NCBI RefSeq assembly: GCF_005239125.1
Contig: NZ_SZYE01000005.1
Location: 1-56,337 of the forward strand
Reading direction: 5' to 3'
Length of the DNA: 56,337 nucleotides
Source: Cellulomonas hominis
GTDB taxonomy: Bacteria; Actinomycetota; Actinomycetes; Actinomycetales; Cellulomonadaceae
Shown here: positions 8,470 through 16,661 of the stretch, in pieces
Layout: each line of letters begins with the position of its first letter
Numbering within the stretch: the first letter of the stretch is position 1
Notes under the pieces: generated by a model
Told to the model about the DNA's origin: nothing
What the model saw: the letters and a program-made list of their open reading frames with translations, nothing else
Databases searched by the model: none
Position numbers and translations under genes: made by a program

Positions 8470-9401
8470 GACCGGCCCCCGGCGGCCCGCGGGTCCAGCA
8501 GGTCCCGCAGCCCCTCGCCCAGCATGTTGAAGCAGAAGGCCGTCACGAGGATCGCGAGGCCGGGGAACGCGGACACCCACCAGTGCGTCGTGAACAGCGA
8601 CTGCCCGGACTGCACCATCAGGCCCCACTCGCTGGTCGGCTCGGTGGCGCCCAGCCCCAGGTAGGACAGGGACGCCGCGGTCAGGATGACGCCGCCGGCG
8701 TCCAGGGAGAGCTGCACCAGCACGGGCGTCAGCGAGTTCGGCAGCACGTGCCGCAGGACGATCTTCGCGGGGTGCACGCCGAGGCAGCGGGCCGCGTCGA
8801 CGTACGGCCGGGTGCGGACCGACTGCGCCACCGAGGCGGACAGCCGGGCGTACCAGGGCCACCAGGTCGCGGCGATGGCGATGATCGTCGTCTCGACGCT
8901 GGGGCGCAGGATCGCGGCCAGCGCCAGGGACAGCAGCAGGGCGGGGAACGCCAGGAAGACGTCGGTGACCCGCATGATGACGTCGCGCAGCCAGCCGCCG
9001 GCGAACCCCGCGACCACGCCGAGCGTCACGCCGACCACCGCCGAGATCGCGAGGACGGCGGCGGCGATGCCGAGCGAGGTGCGCGCGCCGTAGAGCACCC
9101 GGCTGAGGACGTCGCGGCCGACCTGGTCGGTGCCGAACCAGTGCGCGGCCCCGGGCGCGATCAGCCGGTCGGCGGGGTGCGTGGCGGTCGTGCCGTCGCC
9201 GGGGAACGGCGCGACCCACGGCGCCAGCGCGGCCAGCAGCACGATCACGACGAGGACCACGGCGGAGGCGGCGGCGAGCCGGTCGCGACCGACCAGCCGG
9301 CCGACCCGCGCGGCGAGCGACCCGGCGCCGGGCACCCGGGAGGCGGGCGGCACGGGCAGGGCGGGCGCCGCCTCGGTGACGGGGGAGGGGTGGATGCTCA
9401 T
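8466..9401 (-). CDS. Dipeptide-type ABC transporter permease (DppC type)
   Basis: A 311-residue permease from ATG 9401, overlapping the preceding stop as ATGA. A Pro/Ala-rich cytoplasmic head precedes the first helix (AASAVVLVVIVLLAALAPWVAPF). The periplasmic motif HWFGTDQVGRDVLSRVLYGARTSL is diagnostic of the DppC/OppC family. The EAA-like coupling loop reads DAARCLGVHPAKIVLRHVLPN. It forms the heterodimeric membrane channel with the DppB-like permease. Confidence 0.92.
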   Translation of the reverse strand: MSIHPSPVTEAAPALPVPPASRVPGAGSLAARVGRLVGRDRLAAASAVVLVVIVLLAALAPWVAPFPGDGTTATHPADRLIAPGAAHWFGTDQVGRDVLSRVLYGARTSLGIAAAVLAISAVVGVTLGVVAGFAGGWLRDVIMRVTDVFLAFPALLLSLALAAILRPSVETTIIAIAATWWPWYARLSASVAQSVRTRPYVDAARCLGVHPAKIVLRHVLPNSLTPVLVQLSLDAGGVILTAASLSYLGLGATEPTSEWGLMVQSGQSLFTTHWWVSAFPGLAILVTAFCFNMLGEGLRDLLDPRAAGGRS

Positions 9402-10426
9402 GTCAGCCGGACCCGGGGGTCGAGGGCCGTCTGCGCGAGGTCGACGGCCAGGTTGAGGACGACGTACACCAGCGCCACCGTCAGGGTCACGCCCGCGATG
9501 GCGGGGGTGTCGACGGAGGAGATGGCGGTCGCCGTGTAGGACCCGAGGCCGGGCCAGTTGAAGATCGACTCGACCAGGAAGCTGTTCACCAGCGCGTAGG
9601 CGAACACCAGCGCGACCAGCTGCAGCACGGGCGCGGACGCGGCCCGCAGCGAGAACCGCACCAGGACGGCGAGCCGGCCGAAGCCGAGCGCCCGCTCCAT
9701 GCGGGCGTGGTCCTGGGCGGCCTCCTCGAGCAGCGCGGCGCGGGTCATCTGCGCGATCACGCCGGTCGGGTAGGCGGCGAGCGCGAGCGCGGGCAGCGCC
9801 AGGTGGTGCAGCACGCTGCCGAGCATCGCGCCGTTCCCGGTGATCAGGGCGTCGACCACGGTGATGTCGGTCCACACGCTGAGCGGGCTCGTGGTGTCGA
9901 GGGACCGGTCGTACTCGCCCGCCGTGGGGAACCAGCCGAGCCGGGTCGCGAACACCAGCTGGAGCACGAGCGCCAGCAGGAAGACCGGCGCCGACACCGC
10001 GAGCACCGACCCCACCCGCACCGACACGTCGACGCCCCCGGCGCGCCCGCCGCGGAACCGCGCGGCCAGGACGCCGAGCGGGATGCCGAGCAGCACGGCC
10101 AGCAGCATCGCCGCTCCGACCAGCTCCAGCGACGCCGGCAGCGCCGACCCGAGGTCGGACGCCACCGGCTGCCGGGTGTGCAGGCTGGTGCCGAGGTCGC
10201 CGCGGACGAGGTCCCCGAGGTACCGGAACAGCTGCACCGGGAGCGGCTGGTCGAGGCCCAGCCGCTCCCGCGCGGCGGCGAGCTCCGCCGCGCTGGCCCG
10301 CGCGCCGGTCGCCGAGACGGCCGCGTCACCCGGGACCGCCCGTGCGACGAGGAAGCTCACGACCACCACGCCCAGCACGACGACGGCGGACTGCGCCAGG
10401 CGGCGCACCAGGTGACGGGCCAGCAC
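9398..10426 (-). CDS. Dipeptide-type ABC transporter permease (DppB type)
   Basis: A 342-residue permease. The start is taken as GTG 10426 (VLARHLVRRLAQSAVVVLGVVVVSFLVARAVPGD), a canonical DppB beginning. The family block ERLGLDQPLPVQLFRYLGDLVRGDLGTSL follows. The coupling loop ARMERALGFGRLAVLVRFSLR and the C-terminal helix VALVYVVLNLAVDLAQTALDPRVRL complete the family pattern. The substrate-binding-protein stop at 10429 lies directly before the start; the next permease overlaps by 4 nt. Confidence 0.91.
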   Translation of the reverse strand: MLARHLVRRLAQSAVVVLGVVVVSFLVARAVPGDAAVSATGARASAAELAAARERLGLDQPLPVQLFRYLGDLVRGDLGTSLHTRQPVASDLGSALPASLELVGAAMLLAVLLGIPLGVLAARFRGGRAGGVDVSVRVGSVLAVSAPVFLLALVLQLVFATRLGWFPTAGEYDRSLDTTSPLSVWTDITVVDALITGNGAMLGSVLHHLALPALALAAYPTGVIAQMTRAALLEEAAQDHARMERALGFGRLAVLVRFSLRAASAPVLQLVALVFAYALVNSFLVESIFNWPGLGSYTATAISSVDTPAIAGVTLTVALVYVVLNLAVDLAQTALDPRVRLT

Positions 10427-10428
10427 GG

Positions 10429-12018
10429 TCAGCGGCTCAGCTCGTGCACGAACACGACGTTGGGGTACGCCGGGTTGTCGGCGTAGCCCTGCACGTCGGC
10501 GCGGAACGCGCGCTGGTAGGTGTCGACCCACAGCGTGCTGACCGCGGCGTCCTCGACCTCGATGCGCTGCTGCAGCTGCTCGTAGGCGGCCTGGGCGGCG
10601 TCGGCGTCGGTGGCGGTGAGGGCCGGCAGCTCGTCGATCAGCGCGTCGACCTCGGGGTCGGCGAGGTACGACAGGTTGAAGTACGGCTCGTCGGAGGAGT
10701 GGAACACGTTGACGAACCAGGAGTACGCGTCGGCGTAGTCGGGGTACCAGTACATGACGAACACGTCCTGGCGGTCGCCGGTGCGCGCCTGGTCCCACTG
10801 CGCGTTCCACTGCAGCGGCTGCGCGTCGAGGGTGACGCCGATCTCGGCGAGCGCCGAGGTCAGCAGCGTGACGTACAGCTGCTGGTTGTCGTCGCCCTGG
10901 GCGTAGGTCAGGGTCAGCGTGAGCGGGCTGCCCTCCCCGTAGCCGGCCTCGGCGAGCAGGTCGCGCGCCGCGTCGAGGTCCTGCTCGGTGCTGATGCCCG
11001 CGCCGGAGCCGAGCAGCCCGTCCGGGACGATGCCCTGGGCGGCGACACCCGAGCCGTTCAGCGCGTCGACCAGGCCCGCGGTGTCGGTCGCGAGCTGCAC
11101 GGCCCGGCGCACCCGGACGTCGGCCATCGGCCCGTCGGCCGTGTTGTAGAGCGCGAGCAGGTTCTGGAACGAGCCGGTCTCCGAGGTGGCGATGCCGTCG
11201 GTCGACTCCGCCTGGTCGAAGATCTCCGGGTTCAGCGTCTCGACGAAGTCGACCTCGCCGTTCTGGAGCAGCTGCCAGGCCGTGGTGGTCTGCGGGGTCA
11301 CCCGGTACTCGACAGTCGAGTACTGGCCGTCCGTCCAGCCGCCCCAGTAGTCGTCGTCCGCGACGAGCGTGAGCTCGTACTCCTGGCCGCTGGCCCACTC
11401 GTCGACGGTGTACGGGCCGGTGCCGGCCTCGTTGCCCTCGGCGAACCAGGCGTCGAGCGCCGCCGGGTCGTCGCCCGCGGCGCGGGTGTCGTAGATGTAC
11501 GCCGCGTAGGCGGACGACGCGATCAGGTCGACCGGCGCCGCGTACGACAGGTGGAACACCAGCGTCGTGGCGTCGGGGGCCTCGATCGAGTCGACGGCGT
11601 CCCAGATGTACGCGGCGCCGCCGGCCTTGGCGATCGTGCGGTCCAGCGCCTCCTTCGCGGCGGTGGCGTCGAGCGCGCGGCCGGTGTGGAAGGTGACGTC
11701 GTCCCGCAGCGTGAAGGTCCAGGTGAGGCCGTCCTCGGACGGCTCCCAGGCGGTGGCCAGGCGCGGCTCGACGGTCTCGGTCGCGGCGTCGTACCAGGTC
11801 AGCGACTCGTAGACGTTCTCCATCGCCCGGATCTCGTTGGAGTAGGACAGCGCGGGGTCCCACTCGGTGACGATCTCGGTGTTGGTGACGAACGTGAACG
11901 TGTCGTCGGAGGACGAGGCCGCGGCGGTCTCGCCGGTGCCGCGCGTCTGCCCGCCGCCGCACGCGGCGACCAGGGCGAGGACGGCGACCGCGCCGGTGGC
12001 GGTCAGGATGCGTCGCAC
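10429..12018 (-). CDS. ABC transporter solute-binding lipoprotein, family 5 (peptide/nickel type)
   Basis: A 529-residue lipoprotein with a signal peptide ending in lipobox LVAAC (Cys20). It then shows the SBP_bac_5 fold: FTFVTNTEIVTEWDPALSYSNEIRAMENVYESL, LATAWEPSEDGLTWTFTLRDDVTFHTG, and VRRAVQLATDTAGLVDAL. It delivers the ligand to the DppBC/DF-like transporter encoded just downstream. The genes upstream encode a hydantoinase/oxoprolinase and a DUF917 protein, so the ligand may be a cyclic amide or a peptide-like heterocycle rather than an ordinary peptide. That ligand idea is inference from context. Confidence 0.9.
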   Translation of the reverse strand: MRRILTATGAVAVLALVAACGGGQTRGTGETAAASSSDDTFTFVTNTEIVTEWDPALSYSNEIRAMENVYESLTWYDAATETVEPRLATAWEPSEDGLTWTFTLRDDVTFHTGRALDATAAKEALDRTIAKAGGAAYIWDAVDSIEAPDATTLVFHLSYAAPVDLIASSAYAAYIYDTRAAGDDPAALDAWFAEGNEAGTGPYTVDEWASGQEYELTLVADDDYWGGWTDGQYSTVEYRVTPQTTTAWQLLQNGEVDFVETLNPEIFDQAESTDGIATSETGSFQNLLALYNTADGPMADVRVRRAVQLATDTAGLVDALNGSGVAAQGIVPDGLLGSGAGISTEQDLDAARDLLAEAGYGEGSPLTLTLTYAQGDDNQQLYVTLLTSALAEIGVTLDAQPLQWNAQWDQARTGDRQDVFVMYWYPDYADAYSWFVNVFHSSDEPYFNLSYLADPEVDALIDELPALTATDADAAQAAYEQLQQRIEVEDAAVSTLWVDTYQRAFRADVQGYADNPAYPNVVFVHELSR

Positions 12019-12048
12019 GGGGGTGCTCCGTTCTTCAGGGGGAGGGGG

Positions 12049-13626
12049 TCAGAGCCGGCCGAGCGGGCCGGCGGCCTTGACCTGGACGCGGATCGCGGGC
12101 TCGGGGAGGTAGGAGAGGGGGACCTCGGTCAGCTCGACGACCTCGACGTGCTCGGGGTCGGCGCCCGCCTGGATCGCCCGGCGGCAGGCGACGGACTTGG
12201 CCTCGTCCAGCGCCTCGGTGCGGCCGGCCCCGGCGGGGACGATCGCCTCCCACCGGCCGGACGCCAGCGCGATCGCGGCGCCGACGGCGTTCGCGACCTG
12301 GCCGAACTCCGGGCGGAGGACCGCGGCCACGCCGGGCACGTCGTCCGGGACCAGGAACGCCCCGCCGCCGACGGCGACCAGCGGCTGCTCGGAGCGGCCC
12401 ATCGTCACCATGTCGACGGCCTCCGCGATCGCCTCGTCCGCGGCGGCCAGGCCCGCGGCCAGCAGCCCGCGGTCGTCCCCGCCGACGCGGGCGGGGTGCG
12501 CGATGTCGATCGTGGTCCGGCCCGCCACCAGGCCGGCGTCGGTCAGCGTCGGGGTGTCGCCGCCGAACGCGAGCCCGTGCCGCGGCAGCGCGTAGCCGAC
12601 CGAGTCGGGGCCGATCCGGACCTCGTCGGCCGTGCCGCGCACCCGGGTGCCACCACCGACCGCGATGCCGAGGATGTCGGGCATCCGGAAGTTCGTCCGC
12701 ACGCCGCCGATGTCCACCGCCAGGGCCGACTCGCGCGGGAAGCCCTTGAGCAGCACGCCGAGGTCGCTGGAGGTGCCGCCGACGTCGATCACGACGGCGT
12801 CCTGCACCCGCGAGAGGTAGGCGGCGCCGCGCAGCGAGTTCGCCGGACCGGAGCCGATGGTCAGCACGGGGTACCGCGCGGCGTAGTCGGGCGCCATCAG
12901 GGTGCCGTCGTTCTGCGCGAAGTAGGTGACGACGTCCAGGCCGTGCGCGCGGACGACGTGGTCGAGCGCCTCGGTGACGTCCCGGGCCACGCCGTACAGC
13001 GCGGCGTTGAGGGCGGTGGCGTTCTCCCGCTCGACCAGGCCGAGCGAGCCGATCTCGTGGCTGAGCGACACCGGCACGTCCGCACCGGCCTCCTCGGCCA
13101 CGACCTGCGCGACCTCGAGCTCCTGGTCGCGGAACGCCGGGCTGAACACGCCGGTCACCGCGAACGCGTCGGCCGCCTCGCGGTGCTTCCGGACGAACGC
13201 CCGGATCGCCTCCGTGTCGAGCGGCGCGATCGGGTAGCCGTCGATCAGGTGCCCGCCGCCGACCACGACGGCGTCCACCAGGGCGGCGTCGCGCAGGTCC
13301 TTCGGCCAGGAGTACAGCGGCGGCACGGCGGTCGTCGCCGGCGCGCCGATCCGGATGACGCCGACCCGGCCGAGGCCGCGGCGCTCCAGGATCGCGTTGG
13401 TCGCGTGCGTGGTGCCGAGCATGACCCGGCCGACCCGCTCGCGGTCGTCGCCGATCTGCTCGAGGACCGCGCCGACCGCGGCCTGCAGGCCGGACGTCAC
13501 GTCGCGGGTGGTGGCCTGCTTGGTCCAGGCCAGGACGGTGCCGCTCTCGTCGAGCACCACGGCGTCGGTGTTGGTCCCGCCGACGTCGATCCCGATGCGC
13601 AGCGGGCGCTGCCGCAGGTCAGCCAC
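12049..13626 (-). CDS. Hydantoinase/oxoprolinase family protein
   Basis: A 525-residue protein of the hydantoinase A / 5-oxoprolinase family, which uses ATP to open five-membered cyclic amides. The N-terminal ATPase-type phosphate loop is GIDVGGTNTDAVVLD (residues 12-26). Further blocks are MLGTTHATNAILERRGL, VIDVGGTSSDLG and VAVGGGAFLVPDDVPG. It overlaps the DUF917 gene by 8 nt, and a solute-binding lipoprotein follows 30 nt later. DUF917 and this family are often neighbours and probably act on the same cyclic substrate. The exact substrate is not known. Confidence 0.88.
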   Translation of the reverse strand: MADLRQRPLRIGIDVGGTNTDAVVLDESGTVLAWTKQATTRDVTSGLQAAVGAVLEQIGDDRERVGRVMLGTTHATNAILERRGLGRVGVIRIGAPATTAVPPLYSWPKDLRDAALVDAVVVGGGHLIDGYPIAPLDTEAIRAFVRKHREAADAFAVTGVFSPAFRDQELEVAQVVAEEAGADVPVSLSHEIGSLGLVERENATALNAALYGVARDVTEALDHVVRAHGLDVVTYFAQNDGTLMAPDYAARYPVLTIGSGPANSLRGAAYLSRVQDAVVIDVGGTSSDLGVLLKGFPRESALAVDIGGVRTNFRMPDILGIAVGGGTRVRGTADEVRIGPDSVGYALPRHGLAFGGDTPTLTDAGLVAGRTTIDIAHPARVGGDDRGLLAAGLAAADEAIAEAVDMVTMGRSEQPLVAVGGGAFLVPDDVPGVAAVLRPEFGQVANAVGAAIALASGRWEAIVPAGAGRTEALDEAKSVACRRAIQAGADPEHVEVVELTEVPLSYLPEPAIRVQVKAAGPLGRL

Positions 13627-14713
13627 GGACGGCTCCGATCTCCTCGACGGGGACGTAGTCCAGGTCGTAGCCGAAGGCCCGGGGGCCGACGACCTCGAGC
13701 CCGCGCTCCGAGCGCCACAGCGGGTGGCACGCCCAGGCCAGGACGCTGACGCGCTGGCCGTAGCGGAGGTTCTCGGTCTGGATGGCGCGGGCGCTCGCGG
13801 TGTCGACCACGGTGATCAGGTCGGGCACGGACGCGAGCAGGGTGCCCTCGTCGAGCACGACGAGGTTCTCGTTCTGGATCTCGACGCGCACGAGGCGGCC
13901 GCGGTCGTCGCCCAGGCCGTCGATCACGACGGAGCCGCGGACGAAGCCGCCGCCGGTGCGGCGCTCGATGTCGATGATCTTGCCGGTGACCAGGACGCGG
14001 GCGCCGAGCGCCTCGACCAGGGCGGCGAGCGGGTCCTCGGCGCCCTCGGTGGCGTGGCCGAGGCGGACCGCCTGGCTGACCGTGCCGGGGATGACGGCGC
14101 CGTCGAGCTGGGCCCCGTCGAGCAGGTAGTCGGCCATGAGGGCGTGCGACCCGGCGGCCACGGCGACGGCGCGGGCCAGCCGCTCGGCCCACAGGCCGTC
14201 GACGGGCTTCATCGTCGTGACGTTGCCCAGGGTGTCGGCGAGCACGATCGAGTTCACCGGCAGCCCGGCGACGTACATCGAGATCATCTGGACCTCGGGG
14301 AACGCGCGGCCCATGCCGTCGGCGTCGACGAGCGGCACGCCGAGCCGCGCCGCCCAGGCGACCGGCTGCACGCCGTTCGACCCGCCGATCTCGGAGGACA
14401 TCACGGCGGCGACCTCGCGGCCGGTCAGCTCCTCGACCGCGTCCCGCAGCCGCAGCACGTCGTCCGCGTCGGGGATCATCTCCGCCGACACGGTGGGGGC
14501 GCCGATGCCCGACAGCGGCACGACGAGGGCGTCCGGGGCGACGTCGCCCGGCTGGACCACCTCGACGGGGCCGTACTGCTCGAGGGCGTGGCCGGCGGCC
14601 AGCAGGCCGGTCTCGACGCCGCCGCCTCCGCCGGTGCTGAGCACGGCGCAGCCGCGCCCGAGGGCGCCGACCGACTCCGCGTCGATGGTCTGGATGGGGG
14701 AGAACACGCTCAC
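13619..14713 (-). CDS. DUF917 family protein (PF06032)
   Basis: A 364-residue protein from GTG 14713 (VSVFSPIQTIDAESVGALGRGCAVLSTGGGG). The GGGGG segment, the block MSSEIGGSNGVQP and the end HPLWRSERGLEVVGPRAFGYDLDYVPVE are the DUF917 pattern. Pfam links the family to thiohydantoin/hydantoin chemistry. A CAGACT box (complement of 14722-14727) lies 8 nt before the GTG, consistent with a near-leaderless message. It is the first gene of the operon and is divergent from the PucR-type regulator, its likely controller. Confidence 0.85.
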   Translation of the reverse strand: MSVFSPIQTIDAESVGALGRGCAVLSTGGGGGVETGLLAAGHALEQYGPVEVVQPGDVAPDALVVPLSGIGAPTVSAEMIPDADDVLRLRDAVEELTGREVAAVMSSEIGGSNGVQPVAWAARLGVPLVDADGMGRAFPEVQMISMYVAGLPVNSIVLADTLGNVTTMKPVDGLWAERLARAVAVAAGSHALMADYLLDGAQLDGAVIPGTVSQAVRLGHATEGAEDPLAALVEALGARVLVTGKIIDIERRTGGGFVRGSVVIDGLGDDRGRLVRVEIQNENLVVLDEGTLLASVPDLITVVDTASARAIQTENLRYGQRVSVLAWACHPLWRSERGLEVVGPRAFGYDLDYVPVEEIGAVRG

Positions 14714-14751
14714 GGGACGAGAGTCTGCGCGGCGGCCCGCGGGGGCGGAAT

Positions 14752-14798
14752 GTCGTCTCACGACGAGTTTTGCCGAGGATCTGTGCTGCGGCCACAAT
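14752..14798 (+). promoter_or_regulatory. Promoter of the PucR-type gene with an upstream palindrome
   Basis: A -35 TTGCCG (14770-14775) and -10 CACAAT (14793-14798) are separated by 17 bp; the -10 ends 7 nt before ATG 14806, so the message is probably leaderless. Directly upstream is a perfect palindrome GTCGT-CTC-ACGAC (14752-14764). It lies between the two divergent starts and could serve both, most simply as the PucR-type binding site. Confidence 0.6.
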
Positions 14799-14805
14799 TC
14801 GGGGC

Positions 14806-16461
14806 ATGGCGACGGTCGGTGAGCTGGTGGCGCGTGGCGCGCATCACGGTCTGCGGGTGCTCGGGGCGGGTGAACCCTCGGCGGACGGTGGGGCTGCCGG
14901 GGAGGCCACCGAGGCCGCGGAGGTGCGCGAGGTGGCGACCGTCGGCGACCTCGCGTCGGTCGGGTCGCCCGGGGCCGGGGCGCTCGTCGTGCTCATGGCG
15001 GGCGCGCTGCGCTCCGCGGAGCCGTACGAGGTCGACGTGGCCGTGCGCCGGTCCGCGCAGCGGTCGCACGCCGGGCTCGTGCTCGTCGGCGCCGAGCGGG
15101 TCCCGGTCACCGCGGCGCGGATCGCGGCCCGCGCCGGCCTGCCGCTGCTCGCGGTGCCCGCGACCGCCGACGTCAACGACCTGATCGTCTGGCTGAACCG
15201 CACCGTGCGCGGCGGCACCTCCGACACGGTGGCCCGCGCCGAGGCGGTGCTCGACGTGCTGACCCGGGGCGCTGCCGGCGACGACCAGGCGGAGGACGGC
15301 GGGGTGGCGGCGCTGCTGGCGGCGGTGTCGGACGCGCTGGGCCGGCCGGTGGAGCTGCACGGCGGGGTGGGCGGGCTCGGGGGTGCCGGGGGTGGAGGTG
15401 GCGCCGGCGGTCTCGCGGGCCCGGGGCGCGGTGGCGCGGGCGGCACCGCGGGTGCGGCCGCCGGGGCCGGCGACGGGTCGGCCGACCCCGGCGCGGTGCT
15501 GGTCGGCGAGCGGGTGGTCGGCACCGTCCGGTGCGCCGTGCCCGACCGCGCCGCGGACCTCGTCGTCCCGTCGGTCGCCGCGGCGGTGGGCCGGCTCGTC
15601 CGCCGCACCCTGGAGCACCGGTTCGCGCCGTCGCAGACCCGCGCCGAGCTGCTGGCCCAGATCGTCGTCGCGGAGCCGACCCACCTGGTCGGCCTCACCG
15701 AGCAGGCCCGGAGCATCGGCCTGCCGGTGGACAGCACGCACGTGGCGTTCTGGGTGGACCTGCGCCCGGCGCACGCCGGCGAGGGCGACCCGCCGATCGC
15801 CGAGCGGCGCCGCCTGCTCGCCAGCGCCGAGATGCTCTGCCTCGAGATCATGCACCCGTCCGACACCTGGTGGCACGTGGTCCGGGTCGGCGGCAGCCTG
15901 CTCCTGCTGGCCAGCGACGACGACGGCGGCGACGGCCAGGTGCTGGTCCGGGCCGCGCGCGCGGACGTCGACGTCGCGGTGGCGCGGCTCGTCGCGGACG
16001 AGGGGGCCGTCGTGCACGTCGGCATGGGCACCGACCAGCGCGGGCTGGGCGGCATCCGGCAGTCGTCGGTCGAGGCCCGCTCGGCCGCGGAGCTCGCCCT
16101 GCGCACCGGCCGGCCCGGGGTCATCACCGTCATGGACACCACCGGCCTGCGCCGGGTGCTCGCCGACCTGCACGCGTCCCCGCTGTCCCGCCGGGTGATG
16201 GACGAGCTCCTGGCCCCGCTGGACGCGCTGGGGCCGACCCGGGCCGCGACGGCCGTGCGGACGCTGACGGCGTACCTCGACCACCAGTGCTCGCCGAAGC
16301 ACGCGGGGGCGGCCCTGCACCTGCACCCGAACGCGGTGACCTACCGGATCCAGCGGGTCACCGAGACGCTCGGCGTGGACCTCGCCGACCCGGACGTCCG
16401 CCTCGGCCTGCACCTGGCGTGCCGGATGCGGGGCCTCCTGGACGCCGCCCCGGCGTCCTGA
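14806..16461 (+). CDS. PucR-family transcriptional regulator
   Basis: A 551-residue regulator. The N-terminal PucR domain (about residues 1-125) is followed by a middle domain interrupted by a long Gly-rich linker (GGVGGLGGAGGGGGAGGLAG..., near residues 186-225). The C-terminal helix-turn-helix of the PucR/CdaR type reads CSPKHAGAALHLHPNAVTYRIQRVTETLGVDL. PucR proteins usually activate genes for purine or other nitrogen-compound use. Its divergent position places it as regulator of the DUF917-hydantoinase-transporter operon. ATG 14806 is chosen over TTG 14770 because it matches the leaderless promoter. Confidence 0.88.
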   Translation: MATVGELVARGAHHGLRVLGAGEPSADGGAAGEATEAAEVREVATVGDLASVGSPGAGALVVLMAGALRSAEPYEVDVAVRRSAQRSHAGLVLVGAERVPVTAARIAARAGLPLLAVPATADVNDLIVWLNRTVRGGTSDTVARAEAVLDVLTRGAAGDDQAEDGGVAALLAAVSDALGRPVELHGGVGGLGGAGGGGGAGGLAGPGRGGAGGTAGAAAGAGDGSADPGAVLVGERVVGTVRCAVPDRAADLVVPSVAAAVGRLVRRTLEHRFAPSQTRAELLAQIVVAEPTHLVGLTEQARSIGLPVDSTHVAFWVDLRPAHAGEGDPPIAERRRLLASAEMLCLEIMHPSDTWWHVVRVGGSLLLLASDDDGGDGQVLVRAARADVDVAVARLVADEGAVVHVGMGTDQRGLGGIRQSSVEARSAAELALRTGRPGVITVMDTTGLRRVLADLHASPLSRRVMDELLAPLDALGPTRAATAVRTLTAYLDHQCSPKHAGAALHLHPNAVTYRIQRVTETLGVDLADPDVRLGLHLACRMRGLLDAAPAS

Positions 16462-16484
16462 CGCCCGAGCCCCCGGACGCAGGC

Positions 16485-16533
16485 GCCCACCGTCGCCCAC
16501 CGTCGCCCCCGTCGCCCACCGTCGCCCACCGTC
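16485..16533. repeat. Tandem 10-bp repeat GCCCACCGTC, five copies
   Basis: Copies start at 16485, 16495, 16505 (shortened to 9 bp, GCCCCCGTC), 16514 and 16524. The array abuts the palindromic element at 16533. It lies between two convergent genes and is not coding. It looks like slippage expansion. Confidence 0.85.
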
Positions 16534-16597
16534 GCCGAACTTGCACCTGTCGCGGGGTTCCGCACCAGCGAAGCCGGCGGGTTGTGCAGACTCGGCG
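16533..16597. repeat. Intergenic palindromic element B
   Basis: The left arm is CGCCGA-ACT-TGCAC (16533-16546) followed by CTGTC and GCGGGGTTC. The right end is GTGCA-GAC-TCGGCG (16584-16597). The outer arms pair apart from the 3-nt variable spacer. The left half matches element D (48647 onward) module by module. It lies between the convergent PucR and hydrolase genes and could act as a bidirectional terminator. Confidence 0.8.
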
Positions 16598-16599
16598 GC

Positions 16600-16661
16600 G
16601 GGGCGCGGCGCGGGGTGGCGCGGGGGCGCGGCGCGGGGTGGCGCGGGGGCGCGACGCGGGG
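16600..16661. repeat. GC-rich 23-bp tandem repeat
   Basis: Two near-identical 23-bp units (16600-16622 and 16623-16645) and a partial third run up to the stop codon of the hydrolase gene. They contain only G, C and an occasional T or A. They are probably slippage-prone and noncoding. Confidence 0.75.

Noticed and set aside
10342-13749. A long plus-strand frame opposite the transporter and hydantoinase genes
   Set aside because: Opposite well-identified genes; its predicted product is Gly/Arg/Val/Asp/His repeats typical of antisense frames in high-GC DNA.
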